The translations under genes were made by a program, and so were the position numbers. From contig UQSG01000003.1 of the NCBI GenBank assembly GCA_900543695.1, positions 52,204 through 116,203 of the forward strand: 64,000 nucleotides of DNA, given 5' to 3'. Source of the stretch: an uncultured Clostridium sp. (GTDB lineage: Bacteria > Bacillota > Clostridia > UBA1212 > UBA1255). Positions within the stretch are counted from its first letter, which is position 1; the number at the start of each line of letters is the position of its first letter. Positions 8,169-16,385 of the stretch are shown one piece after another. The notes under the pieces are model-generated. The model was not told the origin of the DNA. It saw nothing but the letters and a program-made list of their open reading frames with translations, and did not search any database.

Positions 8169-9008
8169 TTATGGCAGCAGATCCTGCGCAGAGCCTCCCA
8201 GGCCTTCTACGACAGAGGAGGCCATCATGATTTTGCTGAAAATCTCCCGGTCTTTTTTCTCATGATAGAGCTCAATAAGATTTTTCATATATTTTCTGAT
8301 CGGTAAAATGGCGTTCGGTTCTCCGTAGTCGCCGAACACGGCGGCAAACAGCGCTTTTACTTCGCTCTCATCCGGCAGCCGCTTAAAACGCTGCTTCATT
8401 GCGCGGAACATCGCATCGTCGCGCCTTCCCTGCGAAGCAAAGGCAGAGACAAGCGCAATCAGCTTATCGTCCTCCAGAGAATCATCTGCGATCAGCGTAC
8501 AGACCTGTTCGCCGCACTCTCTGCACAGATACTCTGCCAATTCGTACAAAATATGCTCGTTGATGCTGCTGCAGGCGGAAAAAGCCTCCATAACCTCCTG
8601 ATTCGCGCCGCCCTCCCCCATACGGTTCAGGAGCTTTACCGCTGCAAAGAGGAGATCGGAGCCGCGCAGCGCTTCCGCGCTTCCGGAAGAATAAATGTCG
8701 TTTTCCAGCAATCCAATATGAGACCGGATACAGCCGCGCAAAAATTCCGGGCCGCATGTCTCGTTCAGCTTCCGTCCGACAAAATCGTCTACCTCCGGAT
8801 TTCCATTTTCAACATAGTAAAAAAACAGATTTTTCCAATCCTCCGCGCGCCAGTCCGCCGTCTGCTCCTCAATAAACGTGCGGTTTTCTTCTATTTTATG
8901 ATCAGCTTCCCGGAAAAACGCTTTCTGCTCCAGCTGCATACAGCCGGCCTTCAGATAAATTTCCTCAAGCATTTTCTGAATTTCCTGATAAAACGCATCA
9001 TACCGCAT
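8169..9008 (-). CDS. Hypothetical helical protein
   Basis: 279 residues, mostly charged amphipathic helices with no membrane segment or signal. It has a strong ribosome site (GGAGG). The middle contains cysteines (CRECGEQVCTLIADD) that do not form a convincing metal knuckle. The repeated helical pairs suggest an HEAT- or TPR-like solenoid, but no repeat is clear enough to name. Its ATG overlaps the stop of the upstream membrane protein gene by one base (TAATG), so the two are translationally coupled and probably work together. Function unknown. Confidence 0.7.
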   Translation of the reverse strand: MRYDAFYQEIQKMLEEIYLKAGCMQLEQKAFFREADHKIEENRTFIEEQTADWRAEDWKNLFFYYVENGNPEVDDFVGRKLNETCGPEFLRGCIRSHIGLLENDIYSSGSAEALRGSDLLFAAVKLLNRMGEGGANQEVMEAFSACSSINEHILYELAEYLCRECGEQVCTLIADDSLEDDKLIALVSAFASQGRRDDAMFRAMKQRFKRLPDESEVKALFAAVFGDYGEPNAILPIRKYMKNLIELYHEKKDREIFSKIMMASSVVEGLGGSAQDLLP

Positions 9009-9661
9009 TATTTCGCATCCTCCTCCGGCGGCAGCTTTATTTTTTTCTTCTTTCTCGGCCCGCCATAGACCAGCTTTCTCAGAAACTCATTTTTCGGCGG
9101 GTTTTTGATAATCCGAATCCCGTGATATCCCATCATATAACCGATCCCGGCGCTAAGTATAATGATAATTCCCGGAAAAAGACAGGTAAGCTCCGTTACT
9201 TCGGGAATCACGCTTTCTTCCGTAGGCGGAGAAATGATTCTGTAGAACCAGAAAAAGGGGATATACAGAATCAATTTTGCGTAATGGTTAAACGACGCAA
9301 TCGTAAAATAGGGATGTTTTACGATAATATATTTGTCCGCCAGTAAAATCATAATGATTTCTGCCAGAACAATCAGCGCAAACGCTGCTGCCGCACATGC
9401 GAAGCCCTTCATATTATAGCGCGCCCACTGGTACGGTTTTCTGTCCAATTCCCCGAAGCCATGCATCATCATGTACAGAATACAGATAAATACCAGCGTC
9501 ACGACGAATGTATAAACGCTCAGCACGACATAGAGCTGCGCGTATTGCGACAGCGCTATGACAATAATGGGAAAAGCGGCCCACCCGAGAGCCACCGCTA
9601 AAAAATACGCGTAAAGAACCTTCCCCATCCCCTGCACGTGCGTTTTTATGTTCAGCATCAT
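9008..9661 (-). CDS. Hypothetical polytopic membrane protein
   Basis: About 217 residues from the first of two adjacent ATGs (MMLNIKTHVQGMG); a more upstream GTG has no ribosome site. About five transmembrane spans are visible, including AYFLAVALGWAAFPIIVIAL, LYVVLSVYTFVVTLVFICIL, GFACAAAAFALIVLAEIIMI, LILYIPFFWFYRIIS and LFPGIIIILSAGIGYMMGY. The C-terminus is a basic tail (GGPRKKKKIKLPPEEDAK). It resembles YIP1-family membrane proteins in size and topology, but this is not proved by a motif. It is coupled to the downstream helical protein. Confidence 0.7.
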   Translation of the reverse strand: MMLNIKTHVQGMGKVLYAYFLAVALGWAAFPIIVIALSQYAQLYVVLSVYTFVVTLVFICILYMMMHGFGELDRKPYQWARYNMKGFACAAAAFALIVLAEIIMILLADKYIIVKHPYFTIASFNHYAKLILYIPFFWFYRIISPPTEESVIPEVTELTCLFPGIIIILSAGIGYMMGYHGIRIIKNPPKNEFLRKLVYGGPRKKKKIKLPPEEDAK

Positions 9662-9751
9662 AGAACCGTAATTGCCCCCCAAAGATTGTTCGACCACAGT
9701 GTACCATCATTTTGGGATAAGCGCAAAAATATTATCGGTTAAACGTCTTTT

Positions 9752-12445
9752 TCAAAACTCAATTTTAAATTGTTCTGCGTTTTTCACTTTAGACGTATCA
9801 AGTTCCCAAATATCGTCGCCGAAAACAAACAGCGTTTCAATTTCACCCGTTTCAATCCTCGCCTTCTGCTCCGCCGTAAGAGGCCCGATTCCGTGCCTTT
9901 TCAGTATTTCGTCGTTGACTCCGATCGTTAAAGCAGATACGCCCGCGCATTTTCCGTTTTTCCTCGCAGCCGTATCCACAGAGTCCGCATACTTCTCCGG
10001 AACCGGCTTTCCCATGGAATTCGATGCAATAAAGGCAGGCATCAGCGCAGAAGCAAACGCCGTAATTTTTTCAATCTGCTTTTCCCCGCAGGAGGCGGAA
10101 ACCAAAACTCCGATTTTGCCCGCAGAAACGGCTCCATCCTTCAAAATCCTGCCGAACGCATTCTTTACTTCTTCCATAGAATCGCCTAAGGTAAAGCGTT
10201 CCGGAAGCAGGAAGCGTCCCCGCTCGCACAGAACATCCGCATCCTTTCCCGGAAGAGGAACAGCCTTCAGGACTGCATTTCCGTAATGGGATACCAGCAG
10301 CGCGCAGCCCGCGCTGCAAAGCGTGCAGCGATGTGTAAAGAAGTTTTCCGGAAGCGGGACGGCTTTCATTCCATTCATATTTTCCGTCAGCGCCCCTGTC
10401 GGGCAGACCGATACGCACAAGCCGCAGGACATGCAGTCCGCTTCCTTCAGAGGAAGGCCCATCGCCGGCTGAATCGTCGTGTCAAAACCGCGGCCGACCA
10501 GTCCCAGCACGCCGCGGCCCGTTACCTCCTCGCAGGCACGCACGCAAAGACCGCAAAGAATGCATTTATCCTGATCCCTTGTAAAATATTCTGCCTTCAC
10601 CTTCAGGCTTCTGCGGTGGTGCCGCTCTCCTCCGATCCGATCGGGATGGATCTCATAGCGATTGGCAAGCTTCAGCAGGCGGCATTCGTAGAAATCCAGG
10701 CACCCGCATTCCAGACAGCGGCTTGCTTCCCGCTGCGCTTCTTCTGCGGAATATCCTGATACAAATTCTTTAAAATCAGCTTTCCGTTCCTGTGCGGGAC
10801 GATGGCGGAGCGAAACGCGATTTTCACTGTTCCGGAAGGAATATTCCTCACGAATCTGTTCTTTCGAAAGCTCTCTCCTGGAATAAAACATTTCATCTTC
10901 ATTTTTAGCGCGCTCGGCCGCAAGACCCGACGTCAGATATTCATGAGCCGCAGCAGCAGCCTTCTGCGCCTCTGCGATTGCCGCGATTGCAATCCCCGCG
11001 CCCCGGTTCGTAACATCTCCGCACGCAAAAACGCCGGACTCAGAGGTTGTAAAATTGGTTTCATCTGCTGACAGCGTATTTTTCTTCGTGTGCGCAAGCG
11101 TTTCAAAGCCGGAAAGGTTGCAGCTCTGACCGATCGCCATAATAACGGTATCAACTTCAATCGTTTCAAACTCTCCTTCCACCGGTACAGGCGCCCGTCT
11201 TCCTCCGGCATCCGGCTCCCCGAGCTTCATTTTCTGCGCTTTTACAGCGGAAACGCGCCCATCCGTTCCAAGAATTTCAACAGGATTGCATAAGAATTTA
11301 AAGACGACGCCCTCTTCCTCCGCCTCATCGATTTCGATCTGCTCTGCCGGCATTTCTGCTCTCGTTCTTCTATAGATCGTATAAACCTCCGAGGCTCCGG
11401 CGCGAACTGCGCTCCTGCAGGCATCCATGGCTGTATTGCCGCCTCCGACAACCGCGACCTTCCTGCCGAGCTCCGGAATCTTTCCCAAGGCGATCTCCCG
11501 CAGAAAATCGATTCCGCCCATTACGCCGGCCAGGTCCTCTCCGGGGATCCGCATACGGCTGCTCTTCCATGCTCCGATTGCAACAATAACCGCATCATAC
11601 TCCGAGCGGAAATACTCCAGCGTGTATTTTTCCTCTCCCACCCTGACGTTATTGTGCATTCCGATTCCCATGGATGCAAGCAGCGCTACTTCCTGCGCTA
11701 CAATTGCTTTGGGAAGCCTGTATTCCGGAATTCCATAGCGAAGCATGCCGCCCATTTCCGGCATCATGTCGAATACTTCAACGGCGTGGCCTTTTCCGCG
11801 AAGAACGGCGGCGGCCGTCAGGCCCGCAGGCCCGCCCCCGATGACGGCAACTTTTTTGCCGGTATCCGGTAAAACGTCCGGCTTATACGCATGTTCTCCT
11901 TTTCCCAGGTTCACGTCTCCGGCAAAGCGCTTCAGGTTTGCAATGGAGACGGGTTCCTCCAAAGCTGCTCTTCTGCAGGCTTTCTCACAGGGATGCGGAC
12001 ATACCCTGCCGATGGAAGCGGGCAGCGGGATTTTCTCCATGATCAGCCGGACCGCTTCTTCCGTAAAACCGTTTGCAAGCAGGCCGACGTAGCCCTGACA
12101 ATCCGTATGCGCGGGACATTCCAGCATACACGGCGGCCGGCAGTCGCCTGTATGATCCGTCATTAATAATTCGATGGCAATCTTCCGCGCCTGAATAACG
12201 CGAGGTGTTTCGGTGTAGATCTCCATGCCCTCAAACTGCGGACCGACCTCTGTGGAGCAGGAGCGCATGAGCTTTCCGCCTTTTGCATTTTCAACGACGC
12301 ACACGCCGCATGCACCATATGATTTTACTTTGTCGTTATGACAGAGCGATGGAATTTCAATTCCGTATTTTTGAGCCGTATGGATCAGAAGCTCTCCCGG
12401 TTCCGCCTCGACTTCAGTGTTGTTTATCTTAAAATGTATACTCAT
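9752..12445 (-). CDS. NuoG-type iron-sulfur protein fused to a GltD-like NAD(P)H flavoprotein
   Basis: 897 residues in five blocks. (1) A [2Fe-2S] ferredoxin domain with Cys35, 46, 49 and 63. (2) A cysteine-rich GltD-type N-domain (about 100-160). (3) An FAD/NAD(P)H oxidoreductase core with VIGGGPAG (about 201-208), VVGGGNTA (about 333-340) and an RRTRAEMPA stretch (about 359-367). (4) Two [4Fe-4S] ferredoxin motifs (CILCGLCVRAC at about 628, CMSCGLCVSVC at about 671). (5) A short molybdopterin-oxidoreductase-type Fe-S motif (CTLCSAGC at about 707) with no catalytic domain after it. It would pass electrons between pyridine nucleotides, flavin and Fe-S clusters in the cytoplasm. The NuoF- and NuoE-like genes lie directly upstream. 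The acceptor or catalytic partner is not in the window. Confidence 0.85.
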   Translation of the reverse strand: MSIHFKINNTEVEAEPGELLIHTAQKYGIEIPSLCHNDKVKSYGACGVCVVENAKGGKLMRSCSTEVGPQFEGMEIYTETPRVIQARKIAIELLMTDHTGDCRPPCMLECPAHTDCQGYVGLLANGFTEEAVRLIMEKIPLPASIGRVCPHPCEKACRRAALEEPVSIANLKRFAGDVNLGKGEHAYKPDVLPDTGKKVAVIGGGPAGLTAAAVLRGKGHAVEVFDMMPEMGGMLRYGIPEYRLPKAIVAQEVALLASMGIGMHNNVRVGEEKYTLEYFRSEYDAVIVAIGAWKSSRMRIPGEDLAGVMGGIDFLREIALGKIPELGRKVAVVGGGNTAMDACRSAVRAGASEVYTIYRRTRAEMPAEQIEIDEAEEEGVVFKFLCNPVEILGTDGRVSAVKAQKMKLGEPDAGGRRAPVPVEGEFETIEVDTVIMAIGQSCNLSGFETLAHTKKNTLSADETNFTTSESGVFACGDVTNRGAGIAIAAIAEAQKAAAAAHEYLTSGLAAERAKNEDEMFYSRRELSKEQIREEYSFRNSENRVSLRHRPAQERKADFKEFVSGYSAEEAQREASRCLECGCLDFYECRLLKLANRYEIHPDRIGGERHHRRSLKVKAEYFTRDQDKCILCGLCVRACEEVTGRGVLGLVGRGFDTTIQPAMGLPLKEADCMSCGLCVSVCPTGALTENMNGMKAVPLPENFFTHRCTLCSAGCALLVSHYGNAVLKAVPLPGKDADVLCERGRFLLPERFTLGDSMEEVKNAFGRILKDGAVSAGKIGVLVSASCGEKQIEKITAFASALMPAFIASNSMGKPVPEKYADSVDTAARKNGKCAGVSALTIGVNDEILKRHGIGPLTAEQKARIETGEIETLFVFGDDIWELDTSKVKNAEQFKIEF

Positions 12446-12466
12446 TCTTTTTTCTTCCTTTCGATA

Positions 12467-14209
12467 TTACACACTCACAGCGCCGAATTTGCAGGTTTCC
12501 AGACATTTCCCGCATTTTATGCATTTTGCAGGATCAATCGTATGCGGTTCTTTGACGGTTCCCGAGATAGCTCCAACGGGACATTTCTTTGCGCACAGCG
12601 TGCAGCCGCGGCATTTTTCAGGATCGATCTGATATGTAATGAGACTCGGGCAATGCCCTGCGGGACATTTCTTGTCGTAAATATGCGCCTCGTACTCATT
12701 CCGGAAATATCGTATGGTCGTCAGCACAGGGTTGGGCGCCGTCTGGCCCAGGCCGCAAAGCGCTCCGTCCTTGATGGTTGTACAGAGCTCTTCAAGGAGC
12801 TCGATATCGCCGTCGCGTCCCTCCCCGTTTACTATTCTGTTTAATATTTCCAGCATGCGCTTTGTGCCGATTCGGCAGTGAATGCATTTACCGCACGATT
12901 CTTTTGCCGTAAAATCCAAAAAGAAGCGGGCCATATCTACCATGCACGTCGTTTCATCCATAACGACCATTCCGCCGGAGCCCATAATCGCTCCCGTCGC
13001 CGAAAGCTGCTTATAATCGATCACCGTATCGAGAAGCGACGCGGGAATGCAGCCTCCCGAGGGGCCTCCCATCTGTACGGCCTTAAACTCTTTTCCGTCC
13101 CGGATTCCTCCGCCGATTCCGTATATAACATCGCGAAGCGTTTTTCCCATGGGAATTTCCACAAGACCGCCCCGTTTGATTTTACCGGTCAAAGCAAAAA
13201 CCTTCGTGCCCTTGCTGTCTTCCGTTCCCAGCGCTGCGAACGCCTCGCCGCCGTTTTCCAGGATCCAGGGAACATTTGCGAATGTTTCAACGTTATTAAT
13301 ATTTGAAGGCTTCTGCCAATACCCTTTCTGTGCCGGGAACGGCGGCTTCAGGCGCGGCATGCCGCGTTCTCCCTCCAGAGATTCGATCAGCGCCGTTTCT
13401 TCTCCGCATACAAACGCGCCTGCGCCGGCCTTAATCCGCATTTTGCAGGAAAACCCGCTGCCCGCGATATTTTCGCCCAAATACCCGCGCTCTTCTGCCT
13501 GACGGATGGCCTTGGTCAGACGAACGATTGCAAGCGGATATTCCGCGCGTACATAAACAACGGCTTCGCCGGCTCCGATCGCATAAGCGCCGATCAGCAT
13601 TCCTTCAATCAGATTATGCGGATCGCTTTCTATGACCGCCCGGTCCATAAACGCGCCCGGATCGCCCTCGTCCGCATTGCAGATCAGATATTTTTCCGTT
13701 CCGGCAGACTGGCGCGCGGCATTCCATTTAAACCAGGTCGGAAATCCTGCGCCGCCTCTGCCGGCCAGTCCGGACTTTTTTATCGTCTCTATTACGTCTT
13801 CCGGCGTCATTTCGCGAAGCACTTTTTCAAGCGCCCGATATCCGCCGGCAGCGATGTATTCGTCAATGCTTTCCGGATTGATTTTTCCGCAGTTCCGGAG
13901 CGCAATCCGCGTCTGATTTTCAAGAAACGCGCGATCCTCCGCCTTTAATTCCAGGCCCTTCAAAAACGCTCCTTCGAAGTCCCTGCGTTCCAGAGCTGCC
14001 GTAAATTCCGGCAAAAGCTCTGTGCTCACTTTGCAATAAGTGCGTTTTATCCCGTCCTCAATTACATCTACAATAGGTTCCAGGTAACACATCCCAATGC
14101 AGCCTGTGATGGAAAGCTCCGCAAACTGCGCATGTTCTCCCAAATAGTCATGAATTTTAGCCGCACCTGCCGCGATTCCGCAGCTGCCCTCGCCGATAAT
14201 GATCTTCAT
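12467..14209 (-). CDS. NuoF/HydB-like NADH-binding flavoprotein subunit
   Basis: 580 residues. An N-terminal thioredoxin-like ferredoxin region (GSCGIAAGA, CIGMC) is followed by the NuoF core: the FMN/NADH-binding motifs GRGGAGFPT and CNADEGDPGAF, then the [4Fe-4S] ligand motif SCGKCIHCRIGT. At the C-terminus are two further [4Fe-4S] ferredoxin motifs (CRGCTLCAKKC and CIKCGKCLETC). This matches the subunit shared by NADH-dependent, often electron-bifurcating, hydrogenases and related complexes rather than respiratory complex I. It lies 6 bases after the NuoE-like gene and 22 bases before the GltD/NuoG fusion. Confidence 0.9.
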   Translation of the reverse strand: MKIIIGEGSCGIAAGAAKIHDYLGEHAQFAELSITGCIGMCYLEPIVDVIEDGIKRTYCKVSTELLPEFTAALERRDFEGAFLKGLELKAEDRAFLENQTRIALRNCGKINPESIDEYIAAGGYRALEKVLREMTPEDVIETIKKSGLAGRGGAGFPTWFKWNAARQSAGTEKYLICNADEGDPGAFMDRAVIESDPHNLIEGMLIGAYAIGAGEAVVYVRAEYPLAIVRLTKAIRQAEERGYLGENIAGSGFSCKMRIKAGAGAFVCGEETALIESLEGERGMPRLKPPFPAQKGYWQKPSNINNVETFANVPWILENGGEAFAALGTEDSKGTKVFALTGKIKRGGLVEIPMGKTLRDVIYGIGGGIRDGKEFKAVQMGGPSGGCIPASLLDTVIDYKQLSATGAIMGSGGMVVMDETTCMVDMARFFLDFTAKESCGKCIHCRIGTKRMLEILNRIVNGEGRDGDIELLEELCTTIKDGALCGLGQTAPNPVLTTIRYFRNEYEAHIYDKKCPAGHCPSLITYQIDPEKCRGCTLCAKKCPVGAISGTVKEPHTIDPAKCIKCGKCLETCKFGAVSV

Positions 14210-14214
14210 GTGCC

Positions 14215-14718
14215 TTACTCCTCGCTTTTCTCTCTTAACTCTTTTATAATGGCTCTTACCTTGTCCGGCGTCAGCAGGCCATATGTTTCGTCGTTAATCA
14301 TCATCACCGGGGAAAGACTGCAGCAGCCAAGACATGCAACCACCTTCAGAGAAAACAAACCATCCTCCGTTGTGCCTCCGTCGGAAATTCCGAGCTCTTC
14401 CGTAATGACTTCTTCAATCTTTTTAGCTCCATTCACATGACATGCCGTACCGTTACAGAGGAGCATCAGATATTTTCCAACGGGCTGGAAGCGAAACTGC
14501 GTATAAAACGTAGCGACGCCCAGAACCTTCGCCGGTTTGATGCCCGTACGTTCGGAAATATACCAAAGAACGTCCGTCGGCAGATATCCGTATATTTCCT
14601 GCGCATGCTGAAGTATAGTAATAAGACTGCCCGGTACCTGGGCATATTCCTCAAGTACCGGCTGCAGCTTTGCATAATCGTGTTTCTCCTGGCATTTACA
14701 TTGCTTACATTGTTCCAT
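14215..14718 (-). CDS. NuoE/HydC-like thioredoxin-fold [2Fe-2S] subunit
   Basis: About 167 residues from the ATG at 14716-14718 (MEQCKQCKCQEKHD); a further-upstream ATG would translate a run of nine C/G bases and lacks a ribosome site. The core has the NuoE pattern PGSLITILQHAQEIYGYLP, VLGVATFYTQF and the four cluster cysteines in CNGTAC and CLGCC. An extra CxxCxC near the N-terminus is unusual. It is the smallest subunit of the NADH-oxidising module and first gene of this three-gene operon. Its usual partner is the NuoF-like protein encoded next. Confidence 0.9.
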   Translation of the reverse strand: MEQCKQCKCQEKHDYAKLQPVLEEYAQVPGSLITILQHAQEIYGYLPTDVLWYISERTGIKPAKVLGVATFYTQFRFQPVGKYLMLLCNGTACHVNGAKKIEEVITEELGISDGGTTEDGLFSLKVVACLGCCSLSPVMMINDETYGLLTPDKVRAIIKELREKSEE

Positions 14719-14737
14719 TTTCGCTCTTGTTCCTTTC

Positions 14738-14746
14738 GGGGGGGGG
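14738..14746. repeat. Nine-base G/C homopolymer upstream of the nuoE-like gene
   Basis: Nine consecutive G on the plus strand (C on the coding strand) directly adjoin the AAAGGA ribosome site of the NuoE-like gene, 20 bases before its ATG. Such tracts are prone to slippage. Confidence 0.8.
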
Positions 14747-14781
14747 TGATCCATATATATTTCTTTTTTAGTAAACGTATT

Positions 14782-16278
14782 TTATCCTTCCGATGGCGGG
14801 ATCGTTTCCTGATCTGATGGAATTACCGCCGGCGCCTCTGTCGGAGCCTGTGTGGGCGCCTCAGTTGGCGCTTCCGTTGCCGGCGCTTCCGTCGGAGCCT
14901 GTGTGGGCGCCTCTGTCGGCGTTTCCGTTGCCGGTGCTTCCGTCGGAGCCTGTGTCGGCGCCTCTGTCGGCGCTTCCGTTACCGGCGCTTCCGTCGGAGC
15001 CTGTGTGGGTTCCTGTGTCGGCGTGCTGCTGGGCGCCTGCGTCTGTCCTGCGGACGGCGAAGCGGAGGGGGAAGCTCCCGATGGCGTCGGAGCCCCTGCC
15101 TGAGAGGAAGGCGTTCCGACATTCGCAGAGGGCGGATTGGTCGGCGCATTCGACGACGGGGATTTGGAGGCATTGTATATTTTTATTCCCAGAACCGTTA
15201 AAATAATGACTACCAGAATGCAGCAGCCGAACGTCAGAAGCGCCGGCCAGACCTTTTCATTTTCAGAATCTGCACTTAAACCCAAAAAGCGTTTGAGCTT
15301 ATTCATGAAAGATTCTCCTTCTCCCTCTGGCAGCGTTTCCCTGCTCTTTGCCGCCGCAGAGGGAGTCTCCCCGGAGGCGCGCGCTGTCTTCGCAGCCGTA
15401 CTTGCCGTACCCGCCGCGGCTGCTGCAGCTGCTGTCCCGGCGGCCCCGGCTTTTGCCTGCGCGTCCGCTCTTACAACTAAAATTGACGTATCGTCGGAAA
15501 AGCCCTTCTCCGCGGCTGCCTGCATCAGCTTTTCCGCAATCTGCGAAAGACTTCTGGAGTCCCGGATCATGCCGCAGATGCTTTCGTCATCTACCGCGCT
15601 GCAGAACGCACTGCTGCATATAACGAAAATATCCCCGTGTTTTACCTCCACCTCGGAATAATATGGCTCCAGCTGCTTTCCCTCCGGCAATATGCCCAAA
15701 TACTGCGTCAGTTTGTTCCTTTTCGGGTGCCGGGCTGCCTTCTCTTCCGTAATCACACCATTTTTATACATGACCTGCGCTTGATTGTGATCCTCGGAAA
15801 GACGGCTCAAATGACCTTTTCGAAACAAATAAATTCTGGTATTGCCTACGTTGCAGGTAATCGCCGCGGTTTCATACAGGCCGATCGCTGCAACGGAGGC
15901 ATAAATGTTCTGATCCGAAAGCTCCGCAGCTTTTGCGGCAACGGCCTCATTGGCTTCCTTTATAAAATCTTCTAAATATGCGTACAGGGAATCGGCCGCC
16001 TCATCATAATTATCGCTGATTTCATTTCCAGAAACTCTTTTTTGAATCGAAAGCAGCTTTCTGACGGCAATCAGAGATGCCTCATCCGTATAACGGTCCG
16101 CGCCGAAGCCCTCCGCGATTCCGTAAAACTGCAGCCCTTCCTGCTCCTTTTTCTGCTTCAGAAGGACTTCCGATGCTTTTATTTCATCCGTTATGTATTT
16201 TGTGTTAAGATATATGTTATTGCTGTTATATTCTTTATCATTTCCGGGACATGTCGCTGCTACCGCTCTGTAAAACAT
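14782..16278 (-). CDS. PP2C-like protein with degenerate active site, membrane span and Pro/Thr repeat tail
   Basis: 498 residues from the ATG at 16276-16278, preceded by TAGGAGTG. Residues about 30-275 have the PP2C fold order, including YGIAEGFGAD (about 53-62), TCNVGNTRIYLFRKG (about 141-155) and GFSDDTSILVV (about 259-269). Metal-binding positions are changed: DG is EG, GDSR is GNTR, and the SDGL-type Asp is lost (CSSAF). One transmembrane helix (LLTFGCCILVVIILTVLGI, about 348-366) follows, then an extracellular Ser/Pro/Thr-rich tail with 17-residue repeats. It may be a pseudophosphatase or scaffold. The Ser/Thr kinase 8 kb away is a possible partner. Confidence 0.8.
   Translation of the reverse strand: MFYRAVAATCPGNDKEYNSNNIYLNTKYITDEIKASEVLLKQKKEQEGLQFYGIAEGFGADRYTDEASLIAVRKLLSIQKRVSGNEISDNYDEAADSLYAYLEDFIKEANEAVAAKAAELSDQNIYASVAAIGLYETAAITCNVGNTRIYLFRKGHLSRLSEDHNQAQVMYKNGVITEEKAARHPKRNKLTQYLGILPEGKQLEPYYSEVEVKHGDIFVICSSAFCSAVDDESICGMIRDSRSLSQIAEKLMQAAAEKGFSDDTSILVVRADAQAKAGAAGTAAAAAAAGTASTAAKTARASGETPSAAAKSRETLPEGEGESFMNKLKRFLGLSADSENEKVWPALLTFGCCILVVIILTVLGIKIYNASKSPSSNAPTNPPSANVGTPSSQAGAPTPSGASPSASPSAGQTQAPSSTPTQEPTQAPTEAPVTEAPTEAPTQAPTEAPATETPTEAPTQAPTEAPATEAPTEAPTQAPTEAPAVIPSDQETIPPSEG
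14826..15020 (-). repeat. 51-bp tandem repeat coding for Glu-Ala-Pro-Thr units
   Basis: About three and a half in-frame copies of a 17-residue unit (EAPTEAPTQAPTEAPAT with small changes) form the C-terminal tail of the PP2C-like protein. The unit itself contains shorter TEAP/TQAP repeats. Copy number is likely to vary between strains. Confidence 0.85.
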
Positions 16279-16328
16279 AAATAGCACTCCTATCAATGTA
16301 ATAAATATATCCAAGCCGTATTATAACA

Positions 16329-16368
16329 CAAAATAAAATCGGAGCAAACTTATTTTGTTTGCTCCGAT
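16329..16368 (-). terminator. Rho-independent terminator after the GH99-like lipoprotein gene
   Basis: A perfect 12-base-pair stem (16338-16349 with 16357-16368, 7-base loop) is followed on the minus strand by TTTTATTTTG. It lies 18 bases after the stop of the lipoprotein gene. Confidence 0.92.
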
Positions 16369-16385
16369 CGTAAATAACGGGATCT

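Noticed and set aside
9630..9650. A CACGTG-centred sequence considered as a second parS
   Set aside because: The flanking bases do not match the TGTTTC/GAAACA arms.
14826..15020. Regular repeat that could look like a CRISPR array
   Set aside because: The units are contiguous and in frame with no unique spacers, and they encode the TEAP tail of a surface protein.
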